64,000 bases of DNA. Source: Candidatus Melainabacteria bacterium (GTDB taxonomy: Bacteria > Cyanobacteriota > Vampirovibrionia > Obscuribacterales > Obscuribacteraceae). Position 1 is the stretch's first letter, and the number at the start of each line of letters is the position of its first letter. The DNA is taken from the NCBI GenBank assembly GCA_003242885.1, contig QKMZ01000004.1, positions 1-64,000 of the forward strand. The letters run 5' to 3'. Both the position numbers and the translations under genes were made by a program. Positions 16,937-26,464 of this stretch are shown here, piece by piece. The notes below the pieces were generated by a model. It saw only the letters and a program-made list of their open reading frames with translations, had not been told where the DNA came from and searched no databases.

Positions 16937-18083
16937 CTGCTGTTCTCCCTGCCAGATTTATCCGTATCTCCACTACAGTTCCGAGGTTTCCAGGATTGGC
17001 GACCGCATCACCTGCGCGAAATGAGATGGTCGCCCCAATCAGATCTGCCCTCTGGCGCATATAGCGTAAACCTCTGGATTCCTCATTAGCTTTACCCTCC
17101 GGCAACCCCTTCCCGTCGTCCGAAACCGTAACCACCAGGCTCTCTCCATCCCTCTCGGTATTGATGCGCACGGTTTTCGCCTCGGCGTGTTTAATCACAT
17201 TGGTGAGCGCTTCCTGCACAAGGCGGTAAAGCAACGACTGCTCAACTAGCGAAAGTTTTTCGACGTCGGCGGCTTCGATTTTGCTCTTGCATCGGGCCTT
17301 GAATCCTCCTTTCTCTCCAGCTTTTCGCGCACAATCTTCAAGCGCAGCAGTCAAGCCTAGATGCTCCAACGCCGAAGGGCACAAACTGTCCATAACTTCG
17401 CGAATCTCGACCATAGTCGCGGCAAGTATTTGATCTATCTCCGCCTTTTGCTCATCAGTCCTGTCTTTCGTGTAGGCTTCGAACTTCTTGCGCAACCTTT
17501 TCATATCGTTCAAAACTTGATCGTGGAGGTCAGCGGCCAGCATCCTGCGCTCGACTTCATCTTGTCTGACCATTTGCAAACGCACATCGCGTAGCTCGTT
17601 GTTGCGGACCTTCAATTGATAAAACTGGGACTGCATGCGGACATCGCCATCATCCCAGAGACGAATTGCAAAGCCTCCAGCCAATCCAAGAATGATTGAC
17701 ACAACAAAAGTAACAGGCGCAAGGCTGATGTGCTGGTATTTCCATGCAACCCAATCGAGCAAGAGAGAAACGCCAAGCAATTGGATAAACACCACAAGAA
17801 ACACCACCAAGCGCTGATTCGCCGCTACTTGAAGTTTCGTCCCAGCAAAAATTCCAACGAAAGACAACAGCACAGAAATTACAGCAACCCAAACCAGCCG
17901 CGCACCTTGATCACCAGCTGCGGACTTTATTGCCGCTTCTGTTTCACCAAACGCAAGCAATAGACGCTCAAAGACTTCTGTTTCAAACGCCAAAAAATTG
18001 CGCATCCCGATTACCGCAATCGCCGCTGCAATCACTGCAAGCAGCAAGGAAACCCAGATTCGCTTGTCGCTAGCGTTGGTCAT
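16917..18083 (-). CDS. NarX-type sensor histidine kinase
   Basis: 388 residues. It has membrane helices at about 10-28, 62-82, 91-112 and 122-140, a short linker, and a HisKA_3 dimerisation helix with the phospho-acceptor in AADLHDQVLNDM (His187). The HATPase domain follows: EALTNVIKHAEAK (N-box), VTVSDDGKGLPEG (G1) and SRGLRYMRQRADLIGA (G2). It belongs to the class that phosphorylates NarL/LuxR-type regulators, here its overlapping partner at 16187. The first periplasmic loop is about 30 residues, and no sensory domain of known type is present; the signal may be sensed within the membrane. Confidence 0.88.
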   Translation of the reverse strand: MTNASDKRIWVSLLLAVIAAAIAVIGMRNFLAFETEVFERLLLAFGETEAAIKSAAGDQGARLVWVAVISVLLSFVGIFAGTKLQVAANQRLVVFLVVFIQLLGVSLLLDWVAWKYQHISLAPVTFVVSIILGLAGGFAIRLWDDGDVRMQSQFYQLKVRNNELRDVRLQMVRQDEVERRMLAADLHDQVLNDMKRLRKKFEAYTKDRTDEQKAEIDQILAATMVEIREVMDSLCPSALEHLGLTAALEDCARKAGEKGGFKARCKSKIEAADVEKLSLVEQSLLYRLVQEALTNVIKHAEAKTVRINTERDGESLVVTVSDDGKGLPEGKANEESRGLRYMRQRADLIGATISFRAGDAVANPGNLGTVVEIRINLAGRTAVESTGG

Positions 18084-18095
18084 CAGGTTCGAATA

Positions 18096-18704
18096 TCAAT
18101 CAAAAACACAGAAAACCGGGTTCTCCTTGGGCTTCTTCGCTTCACTCGCCCAAACAATGTTTGAATCCATCGTTGCAGGAGTATCAACGACGCCGGCCAT
18201 GCCGGACATCGTCCAACCTTTCTCACGAAAGTCTTCGAGATCTTCTTTCAATCCGCGTATCGCCGCCTGATATCCGAATTCTTCGTTGTCTACCTCGAAG
18301 CCGACGAATGCGTGAAACAAGCGCAGAAAGGCTGCGACAATTTCGTCGATTTCCTGCGGATCTAGATCAAGCTCTGGCGCGAAATTTTCCAACTCCTGAA
18401 TCATTTCATCGGTGAAGGGAAGCTCAATGCGATAACAACCTTCTTCACCCTCCGCTTCGAATTTTTGTTGTTTTAGCGGATTGTCAATCAGAAAGTCGCT
18501 GACCTGTTTGTAAGGCTTGGAAGAGGTGTCCAGCGAAACCAGCGTCAAACCCGCCTGTTTCAGCGAGATAAGCAGGCGCCCCTGCAAAATCGAGCGCTCA
18601 ACAAGTCCCAGTAGTTCCTCAAAAAAAATCTCAGGATCCATCTCCGTTGAGTCGCCCACAAGCTCCAGAACGACATTGTCCGGCATCGCGATGTCCCTGC
18701 CCAT
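18096..18704 (-). CDS. Acidic soluble protein of unknown function, upstream of the two-component genes
   Basis: 202 residues, strongly acidic (LDLDPQEIDEIVAAFLRLFH). The fold looks alpha/beta, starting MGRDIAMPDNVVLELVGDST, with a possible alternative start six residues in. No signal peptide or membrane segment. GAGGC stands about 5 bases ahead of the ATG. It ends 12 bases before the histidine kinase gene, so the three genes 18096-16187 are probably one transcript. It may act in the same signalling pathway. No family recognised. Confidence 0.6.
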   Translation of the reverse strand: MGRDIAMPDNVVLELVGDSTEMDPEIFFEELLGLVERSILQGRLLISLKQAGLTLVSLDTSSKPYKQVSDFLIDNPLKQQKFEAEGEEGCYRIELPFTDEMIQELENFAPELDLDPQEIDEIVAAFLRLFHAFVGFEVDNEEFGYQAAIRGLKEDLEDFREKGWTMSGMAGVVDTPATMDSNIVWASEAKKPKENPVFCVFD

Positions 18705-18937
18705 GTTGCCTCAGCACCTCTTAGAACCAAAGATATATACAACTTGAAATTGGAAGACCAACTGCATTCTCAAATGCTAGTGCATGAGCGTTAAATTTAC
18801 TTTGTTCTGCGCGTTAAATGCACGGATCAGCCATTAAATGGCGAAATCCAACTGGTTTGCAAGATATAAATAACTTCCAACTATCGGCACAGGGGGCGGA
18901 TACGGACGCACACCGGAGCCTCTGTTAGAATCTGCCC

Positions 18938-20905
18938 ATGCCTAAAGTACAAGTTCTCCCTGACTATATAGCCAGCCAAATCGCCGCCGGGGAAGTGGTG
19001 GAACGCCCGTCATCGGTCGTTAAAGAGCTGGTTGAAAACTCCATCGACGCCGGAGCAACCGATATATCGATCAGTGTATCGGAAGGCTGCCGAACCATTT
19101 CAATCGCCGACAACGGACATGGAATGCTTCCAGAGGATGCAATCCTCGCATTCCAACGCCACGCCACGTCAAAGTTAGCCAGTGCTGACGATCTCTGGCG
19201 CCTCACTTCGCTCGGCTTCCGCGGAGAAGCGCTGCCGTCTATCGCTTCAGTCGCCAAAGTCACCTGCTATACACGTCTAAAGGACGCACCCAGCGGCTTT
19301 CGTATCGACGCGCAGGAAGGCAAGATCACAAGCACCGAGACAGGCTGCGCTCCCGGCACGACTATGGAAGTCGTGGATTTGTTTTACAACGTCCCTGCCC
19401 GATTGAAATTCCTCAAAAAAGCTTCGACCGAATTCGCGCACATTCAGGAAATTGTGCAGAGCCTCGCCATCGCGTACCCCCACGTAGCGATCTCGGTGGA
19501 GCACGAAGGCACAGTGCACATGCGCACTAGCGGCTCCAACGATTTGAAGCTCGTAGTCAAAGAAGCAAAGCTTTTCACTGGCAACGAAGCGCTCATCGAA
19601 GTCAACAATCACGACGTCGCAAGCGGCGTCAAAGTGCGCGGTTTGGTTGCAAAACCAGTTCATTTCAGAGGCGACCGCAAAGCGATTCTGACTATGGTCA
19701 ACAACCGCCCTGTGCGCTGCCCCCTCACTTACAAAGCTCTCGAATACGCCTACAGCGACCTCATTCCAAGGGGCAGGCATCCTTTCGCGGTGATCGCAAT
19801 TGAAGTCGATCCGTCGCACGTCGACGTCAACATCCACCCTACCAAGAAAGAAATCAAATACAGTCAAGGCAACGAAGTCTATTTGACCGTGCAGCGCGCC
19901 ATTGTTACAGCGATGCGATCTGTTCCTCGCCATGAAATAGATAACGCACTGGCAGCGTCACAGCCAAAACCTGAGCTGGCAGCTGTCAGTTTGATCGTTG
20001 AATCCCGCTCGGCAGAATCAGAAACCTTTACTTCTCCCGATGCACAAATCGCCTATGCCCGCTTCGAAAAAGCAGGCGAGGAAGTCCACCAGGAGCAGGG
20101 CTCGATAGTTGCCGAATCGCCAGCGCGCACGCGTCAACTTGGATTTCGTGACCGCCTGACTTTCAATCTGCCTACCAGCCAACCCGATGTAAATCGAGGC
20201 GACATGCGGATTGCAGGGGAAACAACTTTCGCCCGGGAAAGTGCAAGAGAAGGTTCATTTGAGTCTGATGAAACAAATGAGGAAACTTCCTACGCGCCTT
20301 TGACAGCAACGCAAAAACGCCGTCAATTACCTGACGGTTGGCGTCTTCTTGCATATTTGAAAAATACTTATTTCTTGGTCGAATCAGAACAAGGGCTAGA
20401 AATAATCGAGCAACATATTGCTCACGAGCGAACGATTTACGAGCGCCTTTTGGCAGTTCAAAGCGAGCCTGGTCGCTTGACAGAACTAACGCAAAACCTA
20501 TTAATTTCAGCGCCTCTGCGCCTGAGCGCAGAACAAGCTGCTTGTTTAAAAGAGAACCAAGAGACTTTGTCAAAACTTGGCTTCGAATTCGAGCACACCG
20601 AAGATGGTGGCAGCTGCTGCACGCAAGTTCCACTCGAGCTAGCGCACAAGAATTACGAAACAGCGATTCAAGAACTCTTAGATCAGCTCATCACCTGCGA
20701 TCACGCCAACATCATTTTGGAAGCAACCAAATCAGTTGCATGCCAATCTGCTGTAAAAAACGGAATGACCCTTTCCGAAGACTCAATCGTTTCACTGCTA
20801 TGCGATTGGATTGCCACACCCCGCAATGACACATGCCCACATGGACGCCCTGTCAGAATGAGCTTCTCCATGGACAAGCTCTTCCAGATGTTCCACCCCG
20901 CTTGA
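18938..20905 (+). CDS. mutL: DNA mismatch repair protein MutL
   Basis: 655 residues. Couples mismatch recognition by MutS to strand incision and excision. The N-terminal GHKL ATPase is complete: IAAGEVVERPSSVVKELVEN (residues about 12-31) with catalytic Glu, DNGHGM (about 60) and TSLGFRGEAL (about 90). The transducer domain has NNRPVRC and DVNIHPTKKEIKY. After a linker rich in Ser/Glu (about 340-455) comes a C-terminal dimerisation domain. Its endonuclease-type motif reads EQHIAHE near 490 instead of DQHAxxE. SVACQSAVKNGM (about 600) and CPHGRPVRM (about 632) resemble the metal-site motifs of nicking MutL. No mutS is in the window. Confidence 0.95.
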   Translation: MPKVQVLPDYIASQIAAGEVVERPSSVVKELVENSIDAGATDISISVSEGCRTISIADNGHGMLPEDAILAFQRHATSKLASADDLWRLTSLGFRGEALPSIASVAKVTCYTRLKDAPSGFRIDAQEGKITSTETGCAPGTTMEVVDLFYNVPARLKFLKKASTEFAHIQEIVQSLAIAYPHVAISVEHEGTVHMRTSGSNDLKLVVKEAKLFTGNEALIEVNNHDVASGVKVRGLVAKPVHFRGDRKAILTMVNNRPVRCPLTYKALEYAYSDLIPRGRHPFAVIAIEVDPSHVDVNIHPTKKEIKYSQGNEVYLTVQRAIVTAMRSVPRHEIDNALAASQPKPELAAVSLIVESRSAESETFTSPDAQIAYARFEKAGEEVHQEQGSIVAESPARTRQLGFRDRLTFNLPTSQPDVNRGDMRIAGETTFARESAREGSFESDETNEETSYAPLTATQKRRQLPDGWRLLAYLKNTYFLVESEQGLEIIEQHIAHERTIYERLLAVQSEPGRLTELTQNLLISAPLRLSAEQAACLKENQETLSKLGFEFEHTEDGGSCCTQVPLELAHKNYETAIQELLDQLITCDHANIILEATKSVACQSAVKNGMTLSEDSIVSLLCDWIATPRNDTCPHGRPVRMSFSMDKLFQMFHPA

Positions 20906-20947
20906 GGGTGTTTTATTCTGGTCGATAGCGTCGAAATTACACGAGCC

Positions 20948-23900
20948 TTAGTGCCTCGTAGCGTTCATTTGACGTTGAACATCGCCCCAGCGAATCGGGC
21001 TGCCGTTGCGCTGCATTTGATGGGCTTCAACAGCGATGATAGCAGGATTGTAGTGCTTTAGAGCGTCAATTGCTTCTCTCGCCCACTTCGGATTGCTGGT
21101 GGCGACAACTTCCAGCAGCATCGGCACCGCGCGATTGTCATTCAGCCATGCGAGTTCTTGAATGGCTACATACTTGTTTTGCTCATCGCCACCCTTGATC
21201 CATTTGCCATAATTTTCCAACTTCTTCGCCAGCTGAAGTTCTGCAACAGCTTGCTTGGCACGAAGAGCAACAACCTGATCGCGAGACTTCGTGAGATTCA
21301 TAATCTCAATTTCTGTTTGCAGGGAAGGATGTTTCATCGCTTGGTTTATCACTTCAAGCCTGATATCAGGCTGAGTGCGTAGCAATTTAGCGAGATATGT
21401 CTGGAGGAATTCGTTCTTGTAGGGCGCCTTTTCAACGAAGCTCATAATAGTTTCGAATGCCATTTTCTTTGGACCAGTGTGCGGAGTGTTCTGAATGAAA
21501 TTCATCAACTCGACTTGATTTGCATCGCTGCCAGCTAAACGAAGCACGTCGAAATATGCTCTTGCTTCCGGGTGCTGCAAGCCGCCCAAATTAGCCAAAG
21601 CTTCGTTTCTGTGCGGTTGTCCGAGCTTGGCATTTTCGATAAGGAAGTTCATACGATTGGTCAGATTACTATCGTAAATATTCGACACTGAGCTAAAGAG
21701 GGTTCTCTTCAGCAATGGGTCTGTTATGGTATCAAGCGTTTCCTGAACACGAGCGATGTCACTCGGGTGCCCCATGCGTCCCAACAGCAAAGACGCGCGT
21801 ACTCTTTCGCTTAAGTTGCCGGAATTGATAGTTTCGACTAGCTTTTCCCTTGCCACTGGAACAATCTCCTCGGCAATGTACTTCAGACGAGCCACGTGAG
21901 ATTCGCGATTGGGCATGTTGTCCGGTATCTGATTGATGCGATTGAGGAAATCGGCTGGATGAACAACGATTTCTTTTGTTTGAGGAATCATTGCTTCGAG
22001 CAGCGCCTTAGCCAACATAGTGGTCCGAACAGGTGCATTATGAGCCGTGATAAAGAAGCGGTCGGCGTCAGCCGCCATCAATTCATCACCAAGGTGCACG
22101 GCGAAATTTTCGTGATGTTGCAATTCCGGACTATCCGGATATTGCCGTCTTGCGTATTCACGAATGTACCAATCCGTCTCTATTTCAGCAGTCTCATTAA
22201 ACAAAGCACTGTGTTCTTTTAGCTTGAACTTAACCAGGTGAGACCACTCATGAGCCAGGTAGCCGTTGATTGTTCCGCCGGTAGTGTCTCCCTTTTTGCG
22301 TGAATTGTAGGCTTCAAAGAAAGTGATGATTCCGTTGCGATCGGCGTTTGCGCCGGCGCTGTAAGAACTGTTGCCCAACTCATCTGCCTGCGAGCGTTTG
22401 AAGACATCTCTGTGCGATGGTTCGTCGAGAAGGATTATTTCCTTGATCAAGCTTGGATCTGGCAGCTCTTTCACCGCGCCAACGAAATCCTCAGGCAGAG
22501 CTCGTTGGTTAGAGAGAAGAGAATCAATCTCGTTGCGAGCTTTGATGATTCGGGCAATGTTGTCGGCCTTGTCTCCGAATGCAGCTCTGGCAAGTTCCAT
22601 ATCGCCTTCCAGAATCGCCTTGCGTAAAACTCGTTGCTCAATTATTGGCTTGCTGTTGAATGAAGGCGTGTCAATTTCTGCCCAGAATCTCAATTCGCGA
22701 ACCTTATCGAGCTTTTGAGCATAGGCTTCGGGGACGATTATTCTGACGTCGGTGCCATCGATTCGATAAATGCGCGCTTGCTCAACATGGTCTTCTGTCC
22801 AGCTTCTAAATTCAGCATCGTCCTTGAAGGTCTTAGGAATATTCGGGTCATCCTTGACTCGAGTGATCTTTACAACACCTTTTTTCTCCAGGATTAGCTG
22901 GCTGTTGAGCTCACGAACACCTTCCTTCGGCGCCGAAACAAATGAAACCGCATCATGCGCATCGAACATCTTCTGTTGCTGTAGAGGTGTCAGAGACTCT
23001 AGCTTGTCGGTTAACTTGACGCGGCTGGCTTCAGAGATTGCAGGCAACTCGCCTTCGGCCAACAAAGGTTCCTGTCCATCCTGCACTGTGCGAACTTGCC
23101 GTTCTTGGGCCAACTGCTCGCGCCCAGCGTCCTGCGACTTTGGCTGGAGCTTTTCCTGCATCTGAGTTTCGAGCGGAGCCTTTTGACCGGGGCGGAAGGC
23201 ATGCCAGCCAGACATTGCTCCGCCAGTACCTGCGCCGATGAGCATACCGTCTAAGGTGCTCTTGCCGATTTCGCTAAGACTCTTGCCATGCACAACTGCA
23301 TCCAAACCGCCGAAGATTGCACCGGAGCCGCCACCGGAAAGGACGCCACCTGCTACTGTTCCGAGGGCTTCAGAACCCGTACGGTTAGCGACGGACAAGG
23401 TTGATGACTTGGCGATACGGAAGCCGAGCATGCCTGCCGGGACGTTAATAACCGCGCCCGAAAATGTAGCGGTCGACATTTTCTTCAAATCTGTAAGATT
23501 ATTCAGGCCGCTTTGGAATGAAAAGTGCCCATCCTGATCGCGCCACGCCATCGGGTCAGAACCAGCCTTCAGCGCCCCGAAAAGTGCACCGGAGCCAGCG
23601 TGGAGAGCTATTTCCTGCTTCAAGCCGGTGCCAAGTCTGGCGCCGGTATATTCAAAGGCCCTGGAGCCGGGCTGCGCCATCTTACCGATATAGTTGAGAC
23701 CAACACCCTCGAGCCCGTCTTTTAAGAACCCGAGAGCGAAATCGCGGGCGTCGCCCTTTGTGTCCGCCAGCATTGTGGCACGTACAAGCCCACCCACTGC
23801 CACTTTCTTGCTCATCATGGCGGCTGTGTCGGCAACTATCGTAGCCGCAAAGTCATTGCCTTCGGCGCGTTTGACCTTTTCTTCCTCGGTCAATTTGCTG

Positions 23901-24136
23901 GAAAAAACGTCTCTGACCGAGCCAATGACGCATCCAGCCAGGGTGCGTTCTTTGCGGTCGCCAAATATTTCAGTTAAGAGACCACTATGGTCTTTGGTCT
24001 GCTCCGCAATTGGTTGCTCTGACTTTTGTTGCTCGGACTTCTGCAGCTCGGACTTCCGCTCGCCGCCGCCCACATCTGTGGCCTGGGCGACCATATAGCT
24101 AGAAAGATTACCTGTGGGAAATTCTTCGAATGCCAA
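20948..24136 (-). CDS. Large modular protein: hydrophobic Gly-rich N-region, HEWSH metallopeptidase-like domain, HEAT-like repeats
   Basis: 1062 residues. The N-terminal 80 are polar with repeated 'SEQQKSEQ' units. Residues about 95-340 are Gly/Ala-rich and amphipathic (VAGGVLSGGGSGAIFGGLDA), as in Gly-zipper membrane-inserting regions. A zincin motif, HEWSH, sits near residue 632. It is preceded by GGTINGYLA and followed about 33 residues later by ENFAVHLGDEL, whose Glu could be a third ligand. From about 750 to the end there are HEAT-like helical repeats (LSERVRASLLLGRMGHPSDI, DNRAVPMLLEVVATSNPKWA). No signal peptide. It may be a secreted or contact-delivered protease, but delivery and substrate are unknown. 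A similar N-region precedes a different C-terminal domain in the 45124 gene. Confidence 0.5.
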   Translation of the reverse strand: MAFEEFPTGNLSSYMVAQATDVGGGERKSELQKSEQQKSEQPIAEQTKDHSGLLTEIFGDRKERTLAGCVIGSVRDVFSSKLTEEEKVKRAEGNDFAATIVADTAAMMSKKVAVGGLVRATMLADTKGDARDFALGFLKDGLEGVGLNYIGKMAQPGSRAFEYTGARLGTGLKQEIALHAGSGALFGALKAGSDPMAWRDQDGHFSFQSGLNNLTDLKKMSTATFSGAVINVPAGMLGFRIAKSSTLSVANRTGSEALGTVAGGVLSGGGSGAIFGGLDAVVHGKSLSEIGKSTLDGMLIGAGTGGAMSGWHAFRPGQKAPLETQMQEKLQPKSQDAGREQLAQERQVRTVQDGQEPLLAEGELPAISEASRVKLTDKLESLTPLQQQKMFDAHDAVSFVSAPKEGVRELNSQLILEKKGVVKITRVKDDPNIPKTFKDDAEFRSWTEDHVEQARIYRIDGTDVRIIVPEAYAQKLDKVRELRFWAEIDTPSFNSKPIIEQRVLRKAILEGDMELARAAFGDKADNIARIIKARNEIDSLLSNQRALPEDFVGAVKELPDPSLIKEIILLDEPSHRDVFKRSQADELGNSSYSAGANADRNGIITFFEAYNSRKKGDTTGGTINGYLAHEWSHLVKFKLKEHSALFNETAEIETDWYIREYARRQYPDSPELQHHENFAVHLGDELMAADADRFFITAHNAPVRTTMLAKALLEAMIPQTKEIVVHPADFLNRINQIPDNMPNRESHVARLKYIAEEIVPVAREKLVETINSGNLSERVRASLLLGRMGHPSDIARVQETLDTITDPLLKRTLFSSVSNIYDSNLTNRMNFLIENAKLGQPHRNEALANLGGLQHPEARAYFDVLRLAGSDANQVELMNFIQNTPHTGPKKMAFETIMSFVEKAPYKNEFLQTYLAKLLRTQPDIRLEVINQAMKHPSLQTEIEIMNLTKSRDQVVALRAKQAVAELQLAKKLENYGKWIKGGDEQNKYVAIQELAWLNDNRAVPMLLEVVATSNPKWAREAIDALKHYNPAIIAVEAHQMQRNGSPIRWGDVQRQMNATRH

Positions 24137-24481
24137 AGAGATAAGTCTCGAGAAACTGTTTCATACACCCAGGCGCGAACTGTGAGGTTCAACGCAGCTG
24201 GATAGCCGAAAACAAATGGAATAATCGCAAGGAGCTTTTAGGTGCTTGACAATGTACCAAAAGCTAAGCCTGTTGGCGAGTTGTCTTATCGTGGAAGTAC
24301 GTAGGGAAACACACAAATTTAATCTGACAGTGAATCGAAGAAAAAGTGGCATATCATTGGTCGACAGAGATGGGGCGGCCCGTCAGATAAATGCGGAATC
24401 CTCGCCCGCCACCGTATACAGTGGCATTCCGCCAGAAAGGTTTTGAATTCTTCCCAAATTATTTCGACCCAGGAGTTTTCG
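24137..24481. other. Divergent promoter region
   Basis: 345 bases between the oppositely transcribed HEWSH protein gene (minus) and the TPR gene (plus). It must contain both promoters. No repeat, RNA gene or other frame with a ribosome site was recognised. Confidence 0.4.
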
Positions 24482-25633
24482 ATGCGACGATTGTTACTGC
24501 ATACTCTGATTGCCGCGCTCTGCTTCAACACGGCGACAACAGTGACGGTAGCACAAGGACTGGCGCCGCAAAAACAGTCATTGTTTTACGACGAAAAGGA
24601 ATTTCAACTCGACAAACAAGCTGTCGAGATGCTGAAAAAACACTTGCAACATTTGCAAGAAACGCATGCATCAGATCGCGACACCCTGCCGCTTTTAAGC
24701 GCATTGGCGCTACTTTTACGCAACACACCGGAGCGACAGCAATCAATCGAGTATTTCAAAAAGGTCATGGCAATTCGTGAAACACTCGGCGACCATTCGA
24801 GTGAAGAATACAAAAACGAGCTAACAGGCTATGCTGAAGCCGCCTACCAAGCGGGAAATTATCAAACAGCGGAAGAATTGCTCACCAAACTAATCCCGCT
24901 TGCCAGCGAGTATGACGTCAAACACAAACTAAAATTCGATCTTATCGAATGCTACACCAAGCAGAACAACATCTCGCAGGCGGAGCATTTGTTGAAAGAA
25001 ACACTGAAACAGAACGAATCGGTGGGCCAATGCTTTTCAGCAGAATTGCTCGGAGCAGGTGAATGGTACGCCATGCAGCAACGCTACGACGAGGCCAAGC
25101 CTTGGTACTTGAAGGCTATTTCTAAAGCGAAGGCAGAAGGCTCTTCCAGCGAAATGAAGAAGGCCGAAAGAGCACTTGCAAAATTTTTCGTCAAGGAGCA
25201 GGTTGCTACAGATTTGAACTCCCTGTGGAAAAAAGCTCCACCTCAAATAAGTGTGACTGATGGTGGAGCAAAACTAGAAATAGGTGGGGCCGGTGGCGTT
25301 TCGTGCGGCTGTGGATGGAATGACAAGGACGCCAACAACCCAGAACAATGGGTAAAAGAATACCGTGAAGCATGCAAGCAATTGCGAGCAAAGCACTATC
25401 TGCAGGCAGAATTCCAATTCAAAAGCGGCGCTCAGAAATACACAGGCTCAACCGAAAACACAGCTTTCAACATTGGACTGGCAAAGACCTACCAGGAAAT
25501 GAAAAACGACGGCAAGCTGCGTGAAGTAGTGGCCGCGCTGGTCAAGACTCAAGACAAAGCGGCGCTTCCATCTTTGCGCCCGCTCAAGGAAGCCGCTGCA
25601 CCGAAAACCGCAACAGCAAAAGCCAAGAAGTAG
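24482..25633 (+). CDS. Secreted tetratricopeptide-repeat protein
   Basis: 383 residues from MRRLLLHTLIAALCFNTATT, a Sec signal peptide with probable cleavage after VAQ at about residue 26. The start is fixed by AGGAG 8 bases ahead. Residues 50-250 hold TPR units (YAEAAYQAGNYQTAEELLTK, LIECYTKQNNISQAEHLLKE, WYAMQQRYDEAKPWYLKAIS). A short segment with CGCGWNDKD (about 280) follows, then two further TPR-like helices. TPRs bind other proteins, so it is likely an envelope scaffold. A hairpin lies just downstream. Confidence 0.72.
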   Translation: MRRLLLHTLIAALCFNTATTVTVAQGLAPQKQSLFYDEKEFQLDKQAVEMLKKHLQHLQETHASDRDTLPLLSALALLLRNTPERQQSIEYFKKVMAIRETLGDHSSEEYKNELTGYAEAAYQAGNYQTAEELLTKLIPLASEYDVKHKLKFDLIECYTKQNNISQAEHLLKETLKQNESVGQCFSAELLGAGEWYAMQQRYDEAKPWYLKAISKAKAEGSSSEMKKAERALAKFFVKEQVATDLNSLWKKAPPQISVTDGGAKLEIGGAGGVSCGCGWNDKDANNPEQWVKEYREACKQLRAKHYLQAEFQFKSGAQKYTGSTENTAFNIGLAKTYQEMKNDGKLREVVAALVKTQDKAALPSLRPLKEAAAPKTATAKAKK

Positions 25634-25671
25634 CAAAAGGGCGCCTGATAGCAGGCTCCCATCGAAGAGAA

Positions 25672-25697
25672 ACGAGGGACCTTTCGATCCCTCGTTA
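25672..25697. terminator. Hairpin between convergent genes
   Basis: ACGAGGGA and TCCCTCGT are perfect complements around an 8-base loop. It lies between the stop of the TPR gene (25633) and the 3' end of the minus-strand gene at 25745, so it can end transcription from either side, although a long T tract is missing. Confidence 0.6.
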
Positions 25698-25744
25698 CCT
25701 GTTTCCCCTAACCCAACAGACTTCAATATGCTGAAGTCACGTTC

Positions 25745-26464
25745 CTAACGATAATTCGCAGGACCTCCGGCTACGCTTTGGGTAAGCGACATCGGCTGAT
25801 CGAGAGCGAATTGGATGCGCGTGCCGCTCGGGATTTTTACATCCTTGCCCTTACGCCACAAGTTGCTTCCGAGTCCGACTGCGCCACCAGTTGCGACACC
25901 AGCGATAGCTCCGGCTCCGACCGCTCCACCGACGATCGGCGCGAAGCAGATACCCAGCAAGGTACCGCCTGCGGTCCAAAGACCGGTTCTTACAACTCCG
26001 CTCTTAACGGTGCTGGAAGTGGTTCTGCCTTTGAGACTTTGACCATCTTTTGTTTCATGAACGACTGAGGCTGTTTGGTTTGCAGTGATTACTGCAGACA
26101 ACGGATATCTGACTCCATCAGGAGTAACAGCACCGGTCAGTCTCAGGGTCATTTTGCCGTTGCTTCCGGCCAATCCGCTTTTGTCAACGGATACCATTTG
26201 CCCTTCGAGAGCCGTGTTGCCGGGAAGCACCAGGTCGGTACCAAGATACATCGGGGTATACAACTTAGCACTGAAGAGATCGCCGGCTTTGGCGACTCCA
26301 CTGTCGATTGGACTTGTAAGTACTGCGTCAACAGATGTTCCGGCTGGAACATAAGTCACACGTCCTTGTAATTGTTGACCGTTGTAGCTTTGTGCTACCG
26401 CAGGTAGAACCAGTCCAATGGACAGAACACCCGCGACGATTGCGTTAAGACCTGTCCTCTTCAT
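25745..26464 (-). CDS. Secreted protein with a repetitive beta-barrel and Gly-rich segment
   Basis: 239 residues with a Sec signal peptide (MKRTGLNAIVAGVLSIGLVL, cleavage near AQS at 25). The core, VPAGTSVDAVLTSPIDSGVA and LVLPGNTALEGQMVSVDKSG, looks like the beta-barrel found in VirB10/TrbI-type and related envelope proteins. In these, a 'PAGT-x-hydrophobic' strand recurs (again KIPSGTRIQFALDQP near the end). Between the two strands is a Gly/Ala-rich hydrophobic hairpin (about residues 165-200) that could cross or insert into a membrane. AAGGAG is present 8 bases ahead of the start. No secretion-system genes neighbour it. Confidence 0.6.
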   Translation of the reverse strand: MKRTGLNAIVAGVLSIGLVLPAVAQSYNGQQLQGRVTYVPAGTSVDAVLTSPIDSGVAKAGDLFSAKLYTPMYLGTDLVLPGNTALEGQMVSVDKSGLAGSNGKMTLRLTGAVTPDGVRYPLSAVITANQTASVVHETKDGQSLKGRTTSSTVKSGVVRTGLWTAGGTLLGICFAPIVGGAVGAGAIAGVATGGAVGLGSNLWRKGKDVKIPSGTRIQFALDQPMSLTQSVAGGPANYR

